Assembly (NCBI GenBank): GCA_964493205.1 | Contig: CAZBMJ010000002.1 | Span: 1-64,000, forward strand | DNA length: 64,000 nt | Direction: 5' to 3' | DNA from: CAZBMJ01 sp964493205 | GTDB lineage: Bacteria > Myxococcota > UBA727 > JABDBI01 | Shown: piece after piece, positions 40,244-49,052 of the stretch | Numbering within the stretch: the first letter of the stretch is position 1 | How the letters are laid out: each line of letters begins with the position of its first letter | Position numbers and translations under genes: made by a program | Notes under the pieces: generated by a model | Database searches by the model: none | What the model saw: only the letters and a program-made list of their open reading frames with translations | Told to the model about the DNA's origin: nothing

Positions 40244-42371
40244 TTATTCTTCTAATTGAAAGTTTTTCCAATATAGACTACTAGCTTTTATGAAGCGAGT
40301 AAAATCCCAATGCTCTCTCTTATTATCTCCTCTAAGTAACCATTCCCAATATTTAGACCATTTTTTAGCTATACCTGGAGAACTATTTAATGTAGGAGCT
40401 GTATTTACCTCAAGTACATAAGCAATATTATTTCTATCCAAAATAACATCTACTCCTCCCATATCTAATTCTAAAGAATTTACAGCTTTTATACCTTCAA
40501 TGATTACATTTCTAAGTTTTTGTTGATCAGCTTCGCTAGAACTAATAGATGTAAAAGGTTCTGAACCATTTACTGCTCTATTCCATGCTATGTTTCCATT
40601 ACCTGGATCATGTTTTTCCATAAGTCCTAATATTTTCAATTTTGTTATCGTAAAGGCTTTTTATCCTTTACTTCTTATAGTTTCCTATAAGTTCAGCATA
40701 TATTTTCAACCTAACTAATAGGTTGCCAGACACTCTTGGGGATATTTTATTCTATAAAATAAAAAAGACTCATATAGAGCCTTAAATATTAATAGGTTCA
40801 ATCCCTATGCGTTACGCTGATAAAAGCTTTTTAGTTCTTTTATTTAGCACGGTATTAGCATGAATAATTTTTTCTTTTTTTCTATATAATCCTATATCAA
40901 AGGAATTATATATTTTTTCAATAAACATTTTTTGAGAAATTGTTTTATTTATATGTAATATATATAAATTTATATGATTAGAATTTTTAATATTTCTATT
41001 TAGAATTGTTTTAGTACTTTCTATATTTAAAGAAAACAAATACTTTTGTAATTCATCTATAAATATTTCAGAAGAACAAGTTAGATTAATAACTACATTA
41101 ATACTTTTTCTCTTATTTGATATATAAACACCATAACTACCATCACCATCAAATACTCCTTTTATAAAACATGGAAGTAATTTTTTATCAATCTTAGGAA
41201 TAGATAATTCCTTATAAGATTTATTAAACTTAACTCCTAGTTTTAATAAAGCCATTACTATAGGTTTAGTAGATAAAACTAATTTATAAGATTTAGTATT
41301 TTTAGAATAATATAAGTCTCTTGGCCACTTTAATTCTTCTTTTAAAAGCTCTAAAATATGTCTATCAGATTCTTTTAAAGCTATACCAAAAGTATAATAA
41401 TCTTTTTTACTTGTTGTTATATACCCATCTGCATATATAAGTCCTAAAAAATATGCTTTAATTTCTGTATCTATGATATCAAAATATTTTTCATTAAATA
41501 TTATTTTATCTCTTCTTGCTGCATTTTCATGCTTAATAGGAATAAAACCATGATTTCTAAATACTTTAGATAAAGTAGTATAATGTCTACCTATAGATGT
41601 TGCTATATCTTTTAACAATTCTCCATTTAAATTTCTCTCATAAAGACTTTTTATAAAATCTTCGTTATGTCTATTATGTACCTTTTTCATATCTTTGTTT
41701 TACACAAAGATACAACTTATTATTTAAATAATAAGGGTATTATAAAATTATTTTTAGCTTTCACCGTATTTGTCTAGTTTTTCAATAAGAATTACTTCTT
41801 AAAGCGGCAAAATATTACCGTGACCTACGTGCACTCTAAACTCTCTTACTTTATCTACAAATTCTGAATAGTACCAACCTTCTCTCCAATGAGCTTCTAA
41901 GGCTTTTAAATTTCTTAATACTACAAAGTTTTTACCTTTACTATGATTATATGGACGAGCAATAATAACAGTATCATCCCTATATTCTAGAGGATGATTT
42001 AATAGTCTAGGAGCATTAACTCCTTTTTCTATAAATATTCTTCTACTTTTATATTTATCTGTGGCATTCTTGATTGCAGAAGCCTTATTATATACTATGG
42101 TATTTTCCATATTTTCTATAATTTCCTGCGTTCCCCAACGGATAATAACAGCATTATTAAAATTAAACTTTTTAAATTTAAGTTGATATAATTGTTCTTC
42201 TTTATACAAAGAGGAATCACCAAATACTCTATAATATTGTTTACTAGTATTAGGAATTCTTCTTCTTTGTACTAAGGTTATAGGATTATCTACATTAGTT
42301 TTTATGTTTGCCCAAGCCATCTTGGTACTAGGTCTACCATGCAAACCTGCTAATATTATTTTCTTTTTCAT
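40244..42371 (-). CDS. ATP-grasp ligase split by a group I intron
   Basis: Exon 1 is 42371-41817 (185 codons) and exon 2 is 40636-40244 (130 residues plus stop). Joining GHG with KILGLMEKHDP restores a continuous ATP-grasp C-terminal lobe (REFRVHVGHGKILG, then GVDVILDRNNIAYVLEVNTAPTL, with metal-binding E and N). The N-terminal lobe contains YKSRRIFIEKGVNAPR. It would activate a carboxylate as acyl phosphate and join it to an amine. Together with the amidoligases it forms a peptide-synthesis or tagging module. Start at 42371 overlaps the next gene by ATGA. Confidence 0.82.
40812..41690 (-). CDS. LAGLIDADG homing endonuclease (intron-encoded)
   Basis: 292 residues, single-chain type with two LAGLIDADG helices: YFLGLIYADG and CFIKGVFDGDG, each carrying the catalytic Asp. 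An N-terminal helix-turn-helix-like segment (LLKDIATSIGRHYTTLSKVFRNHG) probably aids DNA binding. It is preceded by its own TATCTTTG box. Confidence 0.88.
   Translation of the reverse strand: MKKVHNRHNEDFIKSLYERNLNGELLKDIATSIGRHYTTLSKVFRNHGFIPIKHENAARRDKIIFNEKYFDIIDTEIKAYFLGLIYADGYITTSKKDYYTFGIALKESDRHILELLKEELKWPRDLYYSKNTKSYKLVLSTKPIVMALLKLGVKFNKSYKELSIPKIDKKLLPCFIKGVFDGDGSYGVYISNKRKSINVVINLTCSSEIFIDELQKYLFSLNIESTKTILNRNIKNSNHINLYILHINKTISQKMFIEKIYNSFDIGLYRKKEKIIHANTVLNKRTKKLLSA
41705..41712 (-). promoter_or_regulatory. Bacteroidota-type -7 box (TATCTTTG) before the LAGLIDADG gene
   Basis: TATCTTTG on the minus strand lies 15 nt before the endonuclease ATG at 41690, inside the ATP-grasp intron. 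AT-rich sequence with a TTATTATTTAAATAATAA palindrome precedes it. Confidence 0.6.
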
Positions 42372-42742
42372 GTTTTTATTTCTAATATACATATCATCAT
42401 TTTATTACCTGTTTTATTTACATAATTATGCTTCATATTTTGAAATATTTCAATTTTATTATTACTAGCTGCTATTAAATTATCTAATTGACCATTATAA
42501 GCTTGATTTATATCAATAAGATATAAACTTTTACCTGTTTCTAGTATTTTATTCATAATTAATAACTGATCTTCTATTTTATCACAATAAAGAATTCTCT
42601 GAAAATAAGCTATTGATGATAGTTGACAATTACCTGTAGGATGTGCTATTACATATATACATATTATATTGTTATGTATTACATATGATGTATAGTCTCC
42701 ATCACCTTTTTTCGTTAATACTAAATTATCAAATTCACTCAT
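42368..42742 (-). CDS. Hypothetical protein next to ATP-grasp
   Basis: 124 residues, alpha/beta, starting MSEFDNLVLTKKGDG. It overlaps the ATP-grasp start by 4 nt and the upstream gene by 8 nt. No family recognised; co-expression with the ligase module is the only clue. Confidence 0.55.
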   Translation of the reverse strand: MSEFDNLVLTKKGDGDYTSYVIHNNIICIYVIAHPTGNCQLSSIAYFQRILYCDKIEDQLLIMNKILETGKSLYLIDINQAYNGQLDNLIAASNNKIEIFQNMKHNYVNKTGNKMMICILEIKT

Positions 42743-43160
42743 ATTTACAAAATTTTGAATTTTTTAATATTTCTTTATTTTTGTCTTCTAACCTATAGTC
42801 AATACTATCACCATATTCATCTTCTTGTATATTGTTAATTTGCTGCCAACTACTACGAAATTTTTTATGTTGGTATACTCTTTTACTTATCCCATCACAA
42901 TAATGTCCTACTAAATTTTCACCAAAATCTAACAATATTTTTTTTACTTCTTCTTTAGTTACTTCATAACCATAACCATTACATATTGCAGTTATATCTC
43001 CTAATGATCTTGATCTATACTCATCACATATAAAATTTACACCTTCATATGTAAAATAGTTTTGATTAAAATCTGTTAAAAATAAATATATAAATTCTAC
43101 TAGAGAAAGTTCTGGGTTATGTACATAATTTTTTAATGTATATTTAGTCACAGGAATCAT
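42735..43160 (-). CDS. Hypothetical protein
   Basis: 141 residues, soluble, with mixed helices and a charged C-terminal half. It is the first larger gene of the amidoligase block. No motif recognised. Confidence 0.55.
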   Translation of the reverse strand: MIPVTKYTLKNYVHNPELSLVEFIYLFLTDFNQNYFTYEGVNFICDEYRSRSLGDITAICNGYGYEVTKEEVKKILLDFGENLVGHYCDGISKRVYQHKKFRSSWQQINNIQEDEYGDSIDYRLEDKNKEILKNSKFCKYE

Positions 43161-43314
43161 AGTGTATTATTTCTACTTGTCTTGCTTTTCCTAAAATTAC
43201 ATCTTTTATTATTCTAGTTTGATATCCTGCAGGAGGATATTCTCTAAAATATTTTTCTACTTGTTTATCAACTTCTTGCTTTTTTCCTATAAAGGATTTA
43301 AATATTTGTTTCAT
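43144..43314 (-). CDS. Small conserved-type phage protein
   Basis: 56 residues: MKQIFKSFIGKKQEVDKQ at the start and PAGYQTRI...SCD near the end, a form I have seen in short phage proteins. ATG 43314 overlaps the stop of the upstream mini-gene as TAATG, and the 3' end overlaps the next gene. Confidence 0.55.
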   Translation of the reverse strand: MKQIFKSFIGKKQEVDKQVEKYFREYPPAGYQTRIIKDVILGKARQVEIIHYDSCD

Positions 43315-43382
43315 TAACCTCCTAATGCATCGTTAATAATATCCCCATTTTCATCCCAGGGATTTTCTAATTCTCTTTTCAT
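43314..43382 (-). CDS. Tiny acidic protein
   Basis: 22 residues (MKRELENPWDENGDIINDAL...), ending in TAATG that starts the next gene; AGGAGG-like GGAGG precedes that start, one of few Shine-Dalgarno-like sites here. Weak but coupled. Confidence 0.4.
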   Translation of the reverse strand: MKRELENPWDENGDIINDALGG

Positions 43383-43383
43383 C

Positions 43384-43716
43384 TTAATTATTTATTGTTA
43401 TTTTTAAATTATTAAAGTTAGTTCCCCATCTATCACAATACTCTTTGTAATTTATAGTATCAAAAGAACTATAAATAGTATCATCTACAAATTTATGTGA
43501 AAATATTTCTTGTGATGCTCTTTTAGGGGATTTTTTATCTTTATTTATTTCTACATGTTTAGATAATTGAAAAACTAAACCTTTATCAGTATTAAATAAA
43601 GAACCGTATACTGTATATGTGTTTTTATGTCCTACAAAATCTACAAATTTACTTTCTACTATTTCATTCTTATTACAAAAATCAGTAAACTCTACTGAAG
43701 ACATTATCATGCTCAT
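43384..43716 (-). CDS. Hypothetical protein
   Basis: 110 residues, beta-rich, starting MSMIMSSVEFTDFCNKNE. No motif or membrane helix. It lies between small hypothetical genes of the same strand. Confidence 0.5.
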   Translation of the reverse strand: MSMIMSSVEFTDFCNKNEIVESKFVDFVGHKNTYTVYGSLFNTDKGLVFQLSKHVEINKDKKSPKRASQEIFSHKFVDDTIYSSFDTINYKEYCDRWGTNFNNLKITINN

Positions 43717-43732
43717 TATTTTATTTTTAATG

Positions 43733-43921
43733 TTATTGTCCTTGTTCTCTTATTTTCATATAGTTTTTATACTCTGTTTTATCTATTATATGTGCTATAT
43801 TACCTAAAGCTTTTTTTTCATCTCTTATTTTATTTGCTTTCTTTTTAGATTTACACTCTATAAAAGTACCTTGACTCATTGCCCATTTATTAGAAGATAT
43901 ATATACTACATACCATTTCAT
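43733..43921 (-). CDS. Small basic protein
   Basis: 62 residues, MKWYVVYISSNKWAMS at the start and a Lys-rich helix (KSKKKANKIRDEKKA). ATG 43921 is coupled to the stop of the tiny upstream gene as TAATG. Function unknown. Confidence 0.5.
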   Translation of the reverse strand: MKWYVVYISSNKWAMSQGTFIECKSKKKANKIRDEKKALGNIAHIIDKTEYKNYMKIREQGQ

Positions 43922-43998
43922 TATTTTAATTTTTTAAATTCTTTATATAAATAATCTACTGGATGTACTTTATCAAATATTATTATTAATTTTTTCAT
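43921..43998 (-). CDS. Tiny protein
   Basis: 25 residues (MKKLIIIFDKVHPVDYLY...), ending in TAATG with the next gene. Directly beyond it lies the divergent homing endonuclease, so this may be the truncated end of a formerly longer gene. Confidence 0.35.
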   Translation of the reverse strand: MKKLIIIFDKVHPVDYLYKEFKKLK

Positions 43999-44036
43999 AT
44001 TTTTTGTAATTGTTTAAATAAGTAAAATATTTTACT

Positions 44037-44044
44037 TATCTTTG
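44037..44044 (+). promoter_or_regulatory. Bacteroidota-type -7 box (TATCTTTG) for the plus-strand endonuclease
   Basis: TATCTTTG is 17 nt upstream of the ATG at 44062. A TTG about 24 nt upstream could be the -33 element, though spacing is longer than usual. It is the only evident plus-strand promoter in the right three quarters of the window. Confidence 0.6.
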
Positions 44045-44061
44045 TGATTAAAATATTATGT

Positions 44062-44631
44062 ATGTTTCATGCTAATTTAAAACATTTTGATTGTTCAGGT
44101 ATTTATATTATTAGAAATATAAAAACTAATTTAATATATATAGGTTCTGCTAAAAGTATAAGACAAAGACTACATGAACATAAAAGTATGTTACGTAGAA
44201 ATAAACATCATGCAAAACACTTACAATTTTCCTATAATAAAAATCCTAATTATTTTTTATTTAGTATTTTAGAAAAGGTAAATATTCAGTATTTAATTAA
44301 AAGAGAACAATATTATTTAAATAAATATTTATGTTATAAAAAAGAATATGGTTATAATAATGTTCCTACAGCTTATAGTTCATTAGGAAGGGTATTATCT
44401 GAAGAAACTAAAAAGAAAATTTCAGAAGCTCATAAAAATATGAAAAAACCTTGGTCTAATATGAATCATTTTAAAAAGAAAATTAAAGCTGTACTAGATA
44501 CTGAAGAGTTATTTTTTAACTCTGTAGGAGAGGCAGCTACATATTTTAATATTAATAGAAATACTATATCAAGATTATTACTACGTCCTGGAAAAAAGAA
44601 ATCTAAGTTTCCTAAATTTTATTATTTATAA
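44062..44631 (+). CDS. GIY-YIG homing endonuclease, free-standing, opposite strand
   Basis: 189 residues from ATG 44062. GIYIIRNIKTNLIYIGSA is the GIY-YIG core, with QRLHEHK (catalytic Arg region) and REQYYLN (Glu). The C-terminus has NUMOD-type SEETKKKISEAHK and FNSVGEAATYFNINRNTIS DNA-binding repeats. It is the only plus-strand gene between 14.6 and 64 kb and lies on top of a truncated minus-strand gene, so it looks like an insertion. Confidence 0.88.
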   Translation: MFHANLKHFDCSGIYIIRNIKTNLIYIGSAKSIRQRLHEHKSMLRRNKHHAKHLQFSYNKNPNYFLFSILEKVNIQYLIKREQYYLNKYLCYKKEYGYNNVPTAYSSLGRVLSEETKKKISEAHKNMKKPWSNMNHFKKKIKAVLDTEELFFNSVGEAATYFNINRNTISRLLLRPGKKKSKFPKFYYL

Positions 44632-44691
44632 CTTTTTACACATTTCTATAATTTTATCTTTTTGTTCTTCTGTTAAACTAATTGCTTGCAT
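44626..44691 (-). pseudogene. 5' fragment of a conserved phage gene cut off by the endonuclease insertion
   Basis: 21 codons (MQAISLTEEQKDKIIEMCKKL) followed by a stop that overlaps the tail of the GIY-YIG gene. The peptide matches the start of a conserved phage protein family (LTEEQKDK..EMCKKLFPEY in my memory) whose remainder is absent here. Confidence 0.5.
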
Positions 44692-44912
44692 TATAATTTT
44701 GTTAAATCTAAATTAAACATTTCTAAACCTTGTTCTGCATACTTTTTTTTCTGTAAATAATTTTCTTTACTAATTTCATCAAAATCTAAAAATCCATTTT
44801 TATATTTTTCTTTTAATTCTTTCTCAGATTTTGCTAATTCAAATGCTATTAAAGTACCTCTATCATTAGGGCCTCCATCACTCATTTGCATAACTTTAAA
44901 TATTTTTAGCAT
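44691..44912 (-). CDS. Small hypothetical protein downstream of primase
   Basis: 73 residues, charged, starting MLKIFKVMQMSDGG. It overlaps the primase stop by 17 nt, so the two are translated from one message. Function unknown. Confidence 0.5.
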   Translation of the reverse strand: MLKIFKVMQMSDGGPNDRGTLIAFELAKSEKELKEKYKNGFLDFDEISKENYLQKKKYAEQGLEMFNLDLTKL

Positions 44913-45867
44913 CTCTTTTAATTTTTTCTATGAATAATAAATTTAAATCATTATATCCGTATTTTGTTACAAACTCAAACGCATCTTTACAACAACTTTG
45001 TGTAGGAGTATTAAAGTAATTAAGATTATACTGATTAGTATATTTAATACTTGAATGAACACCTACTTCATCATTATCATAATTAACATATATTTTATTA
45101 AATCTACTTTCTAAATCATAAATATCAAAAGGACTCAAAAACATATTTTCTGTATGAGGTGCTATTGCAGAATAACCTAACTTACCCCATACCATTACAT
45201 CTTTGTAGCTTTTAGTTACAATTAATATATCACCTGAAGTAGGTAGTTTATCCCATCCTTGTATATGCCCTGATATATTTTTACCATAAAATTTATATTT
45301 AGGATCTTTACTAAAAGGTCTATAACCTTTATAAATAGGAATATGTTTATCAAACATATAAATAAACAGAGGATCTCCTGGTTTACTTATATGCCATAAT
45401 ATACCATTATGACGTATTTCTCCTGAATATACTCCCCAATAGTTTAAATCTTTTTTACTTATATTAGCTGTTGCCCAATAGTCTAGTTCAAATGGTAAGA
45501 ATTCTGTTCTTATCTTACAGAAAGATTTTGTTTCATTTTTTATTATTCTTTTAGATAAAAGGTTATTTTTATTATTAAGAACTATATCTTCATAAACTTT
45601 TTTTAAAGCTTCTCTATAAGATACTTCATAATATCTCATTACAAAATCTATTGCAGGTTTAGACCTAGAATCCTCTCCAAAATCACACCATACCCATTTA
45701 TTATTATAATAGGATACTCTTAGTGAAGGATCTGAATCAGACCTCCATGGAGCTGAGAACCAGCTATTATCTTCAAAATCACCTAAATAATAAGAATATA
45801 TATCCTCATCACTTACTTTATTTTTTATGTCTTCTGGTAAGATTTCTACATCATCGAAACTCCACAT
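44896..45867 (-). CDS. DnaG-like primase with Toprim domain
   Basis: 323 residues from ATG 45867 (MWSFDDVEILPED); an upstream ATG at 45891 falls in the terminator hairpin. The N-terminal region keeps the shape of the CHC2 zinc domain (PWRSDSDPSLRV...WVWCDFGE...AIDFVMRYYEVSYREAL), but most Cys/His ligands are missing. The Toprim core follows: DILIVTKSYKDVMVWGKLGYSAIAP and IYVNYDNDEVG (DxD-like metal site). It should make primers for the neighbouring DnaB helicase and polymerase. Confidence 0.75.
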   Translation of the reverse strand: MWSFDDVEILPEDIKNKVSDEDIYSYYLGDFEDNSWFSAPWRSDSDPSLRVSYYNNKWVWCDFGEDSRSKPAIDFVMRYYEVSYREALKKVYEDIVLNNKNNLLSKRIIKNETKSFCKIRTEFLPFELDYWATANISKKDLNYWGVYSGEIRHNGILWHISKPGDPLFIYMFDKHIPIYKGYRPFSKDPKYKFYGKNISGHIQGWDKLPTSGDILIVTKSYKDVMVWGKLGYSAIAPHTENMFLSPFDIYDLESRFNKIYVNYDNDEVGVHSSIKYTNQYNLNYFNTPTQSCCKDAFEFVTKYGYNDLNLLFIEKIKRDAKNI

Positions 45868-45900
45868 AATAAAAAAGAAGGAGGCTCTCACCCCCTTCTT
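45868..45900 (-). terminator. Intrinsic terminator between SSB-like and primase genes
   Basis: On the minus strand AAGAAGG (45900-45894) pairs with CCTTCTT (45881-45875), with extra G-C pairs inside, then TTTTTT. It may attenuate transcription into the primase gene. Confidence 0.8.
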
Positions 45901-45919
45901 AAATTTAGTTATTAAACAT

Positions 45920-46546
45920 TTAAAAATCTAAACCTGTTGCTTTTGTAGTTGTTGATTCTATTTCAACACCTTCTACTCCTGCTAAATCTAAAAGTTCTTG
46001 CTCATAATCTGAATATTCAAACAATGGTTTACCTTCTTCCATAGGAGCAACTACACCTTTACCTCTAAATTTAGGTAGTTTAGTATATCCTGATTTATCT
46101 TTAACTGTTTTAAGATAAAGAGGAATCTTGTTTGCATTTAAAATAGGATTAACTATTTTACACATTGCTGTGATATACTCTCCTAAACTTCCGTGTTGTC
46201 CTACAGACTTTAAATCATGATCAGATACTCCACAAGCTGTTAGAATGTGTTTAACATATCCTAAAAATGACCTTACATTAGCTTGATATTGCTCTTCAGC
46301 AGTAACAGTTTTATCACCTACAACCTTATCTTCTTTAAACCACTCTACTTTAGGTGGTAATAAGGTATCAGTCATAAATGCTATTGTATCACCATCTACA
46401 CGCTGAAAGTTGAACTGAACTCCTTCTATGTTAGGATTCATTTCAATACTTCTTAAAATTACATTATCCACAGCTACTGCTACTGGAAAATCAACTTTGT
46501 CTCTTTTTGCTCCTAATTCTTGGAAGCCAAATAAATTACTACTCAT
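45920..46546 (-). CDS. Putative single-stranded DNA-binding protein
   Basis: 208 residues: a beta-rich N-terminal two thirds and an acidic C-terminus (EYSDYEQELLDLAGVEGVEIE), the layout of phage SSBs. It sits just upstream of primase and just downstream of a RecA-like ATPase. No diagnostic motif, so the call leans on layout and context. Confidence 0.5.
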   Translation of the reverse strand: MSSNLFGFQELGAKRDKVDFPVAVAVDNVILRSIEMNPNIEGVQFNFQRVDGDTIAFMTDTLLPPKVEWFKEDKVVGDKTVTAEEQYQANVRSFLGYVKHILTACGVSDHDLKSVGQHGSLGEYITAMCKIVNPILNANKIPLYLKTVKDKSGYTKLPKFRGKGVVAPMEEGKPLFEYSDYEQELLDLAGVEGVEIESTTTKATGLDF

Positions 46547-46565
46547 TTTTTACTAAATTTAATTT

Positions 46566-47261
46566 TTAATTATAATATTCATTCACTTTATCTACAACAT
46601 AACCTAAATCATTAGGAATATGTAGTTCTTTAAACATACCCATAGGACTTCTAGCACCATATGTACCATCAAAATTGGTAATATAATAATATTCTATGGC
46701 TCCATTGGCTCCTTTTTCATGAGAAGTATAAAGAATTATATCCATAAGACCTTCAGGAGTAAGATATTGTGAAATCATATTTCCTACTGTTTTCATGGAA
46801 TATACACCTTCTTTATCCTTTTCAGGATGCCATATAATAAATACTTTGAGGTCTTCTCTTGCGTTTTGTGCTTCTTCCATCCATCTACTAAAGTTTACTC
46901 CTATGTCGATAAATTTAGCATAATCCTTCTCTTTTGCTCTATTCATATACTCGAAAGCAACTGAATATTGCATATCTTCTAATACTATATTTTTTATTTC
47001 AGGTCTTGATTCTGAAACAAATCTTATAATATCAGGTAATGCCTTCACGTTTTGTATGTGCATATGATTACCTCCTTCAGAGATTTTTTTATCTCTAGGA
47101 TACATCACATTAGCTCCTCTTATAGGTAATTGTTTACCACTAAAAGAGAGTATTACAGTTTCTTTAGGATTTAGACCTTTAATTCCTATATCCTTATTTG
47201 GAAATATCCCTGTAGATTTTCCTGTAGCTGGCTCTCCAACTACTGCTATTCTTAATCCCAT
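46566..47261 (-). CDS. RecA/Sak4-like recombination ATPase
   Basis: 231 residues. Walker A is VGEPATGKST at residues 7-16; a Walker B-like strand is KNIVLEDMQYS, and KVFIIWHPEK follows as a sensor-like strand. This form matches the phage Sak4/single-strand-annealing ATPases that work with SSB in recombination. It lies directly upstream of the SSB-like gene. Confidence 0.7.
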   Translation of the reverse strand: MGLRIAVVGEPATGKSTGIFPNKDIGIKGLNPKETVILSFSGKQLPIRGANVMYPRDKKISEGGNHMHIQNVKALPDIIRFVSESRPEIKNIVLEDMQYSVAFEYMNRAKEKDYAKFIDIGVNFSRWMEEAQNAREDLKVFIIWHPEKDKEGVYSMKTVGNMISQYLTPEGLMDIILYTSHEKGANGAIEYYYITNFDGTYGARSPMGMFKELHIPNDLGYVVDKVNEYYN

Positions 47262-47267
47262 TTTTAT

Positions 47268-47777
47268 CTATTTATTATTATTTGCTTTATTTATTAAATT
47301 ATTGATCCATGGTTGTGTTGCTTCAGGAATCCTAAGTAACACACATACTGTATCATAATCTGATACTGTTTTTAATCTTACATCTAAATTTTCTTTATGA
47401 ACACCTTGATCGCTATCATAAACAATATTTAAACTTTTAAGTAATAAAGGAACTCTTGTTGGTGCAGTTTTCATAAATTCTTCATCTATTAGATTTCCAT
47501 TTAAAAAATCTTTATCTAGTTTGTATATTTTAAAACTAGACATATCATGAGTCCACTTTCCTTCTTCTACTCTTGTACTAGCATTAGGTACTAGACAATA
47601 CATATCCTTACCTTTTAATATATCTGATACATAATAATTCTGTATAGTTATATATGCTTTGTCTCCTCCAGAAAATCTAGCAGAACACATAGCATTAACA
47701 CTACCTATTTGAAGTCTATCAGATACAAGCTCTCTTGCATAATCTGGACTAACTTCTACTTCTTTACTTATTTCCAT
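47268..47777 (-). CDS. Hypothetical replication-block protein
   Basis: 169 residues, beta-rich, soluble, between the helicase and the ATPase genes with gaps of 0 and 6 nt. Regions such as RFSGGDKAYITIQNYYV suggest a compact fold. A nucleic-acid-binding role is plausible from position only. Confidence 0.5.
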   Translation of the reverse strand: MEISKEVEVSPDYARELVSDRLQIGSVNAMCSARFSGGDKAYITIQNYYVSDILKGKDMYCLVPNASTRVEEGKWTHDMSSFKIYKLDKDFLNGNLIDEEFMKTAPTRVPLLLKSLNIVYDSDQGVHKENLDVRLKTVSDYDTVCVLLRIPEATQPWINNLINKANNNK

Positions 47778-49041
47778 CTATTCTTTTTTATTTGTTTTTG
47801 TTTCTTTTAATTCATTATATTTAAGCACATTTGCAAAACTAATTATAGAATTTCCTGTATCTCTACCTTTAATTATATGCATATATACTAAAGGTACTGG
47901 TGGAAAAAAAGTATAATCATATAAAGGATATGATCCATATTCTCCTCTATAAGATTTACTTCCTGTATCCTTTATCTCGTCTAAATAGTCTGAAGGAATA
48001 TTCATAACTATAACAGTATCAGATACTTGATACATTTGTCTCAATTGTGTTCACCATAAATCGCTAATTTATGATAGGAATTAAATCCATCTATATATTT
48101 CTATATAGTTCAGACTATATCTTTACCCTATAAGGGTAGCTACCTTTTCCACCTGCTTAGGTGTACTTCCTCTCGGAATAGTCGTTGAACGTTCACTTAT
48201 ATAAGTGCTTCGCTGCTGATTACCATATTATTTCTAACTTAGGCTTTCCAGCAATTAAATAGCTTTTACATCTACTAATTACTTAGTAGAGCGGCTGACA
48301 GCTTTATTTTGTAAATAATGTTTAGAACAAAATCCAAATGCTTTTGTGCTGTTAATTTCAACCGTAATAAAGGTCATTATAACTTGGATGCAGTCTTACT
48401 CCTTTCTCTTTGACTCTTTCTTCTTTTAGAAATGCATCATTAAGCTGACTTATTAATATAATATTTGCATTTTTATATTTTAACTTAAGTCTATTACTAT
48501 AAGTAGCTAAATCACTAGTCTTATCTTTGTCTTCTTTACCTTCAATTAAAAGAGAATGGTCTAAAGCTATTAAGATATCTTTATCTGTAGGAATTTTCTT
48601 ACAGAAAAGATCTAATCTATTATAAAGTTGTACTGCTGTTCCTGCTTCTATATCTATATAAAATTCTAAATCTTTTATATCATCTAGTAAGGAATAGTCA
48701 ATATCTAAATCTTTATCATAAATTTCATTTACTGTCATTTTAGTAACATTAGATAATCGTCTAGCTACTAAAGCTGTTGCAGGCATCTCTAAAGATAAAA
48801 AATATACTACTGTTCCTGGATTTAAAAGCGGAGCATTTATCAATAGATTTAATGCAAATGCTGTTTTTCCTTTACCACTATGAGCAGCTATTGTAGTTAT
48901 TGTGTTCTTAGGAATACCTGATCTTAGAGCATTATTTAAGTTGCTATAAGGGGTTATAATACCAGGACTTAAACCATTTTTAAGAGCTTCTTTATACTCT
49001 TTAAATTCATTTATTGCCTGTGATAATTTTATTTCACTCAT
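47778..49041 (-). CDS. DnaB-like replicative helicase (RecA-fold), split by a group I intron
   Basis: Exon 1 is 49041-48361 (227 codons) and exon 2 is 48041-47778 (87 residues plus stop); the join is NDLYYG-RQMYQVSDTVIVM. Walker A AAHSGKGKTAF (about residues 52-62), SLEMP, Walker B ILIALDHS and IILISQLN are in the DnaB order. At 314 residues it lacks the DnaB N-terminal domain, as in minimal phage helicases. The intron interrupts the conserved region that contacts DNA and the neighbouring subunit. Confidence 0.85.
48042..48360 (-). mobile_element. ORF-less group I intron in the helicase gene
   Basis: 319 nt with no coding frame. It carries the conserved 3' core segment AAAGATATAGTCTGAA (near 48110) with paired helices around it (for example CTACCCTTATAGGGTA). 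Exon 1 ends in T and the intron ends in G (48042). Confidence 0.88.
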
Positions 49042-49052
49042 TTATTAATTTT

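Larger units (their letters stand above)
40637..41816 (-). mobile_element. Group I intron in the ATP-grasp gene
   Basis: 1180 nt. Exon 1 ends in T (41817) and the intron ends in G (40637), and exact removal keeps the frame. The 3' part is rich in paired segments (for example CTATAAG/CTTATAG near 40670) and the 3' end ACAAAATTG resembles the ends of the DnaB and polymerase introns. It contains a LAGLIDADG endonuclease gene. Boundaries are deduced from protein continuity. Confidence 0.8.

Noticed and set aside
42053..42060. Further host-type TAnnTTTG boxes within coding sequence
   Set aside because: Short boxes are expected by chance in AT-rich DNA; only those placed directly upstream of endonuclease starts were kept.
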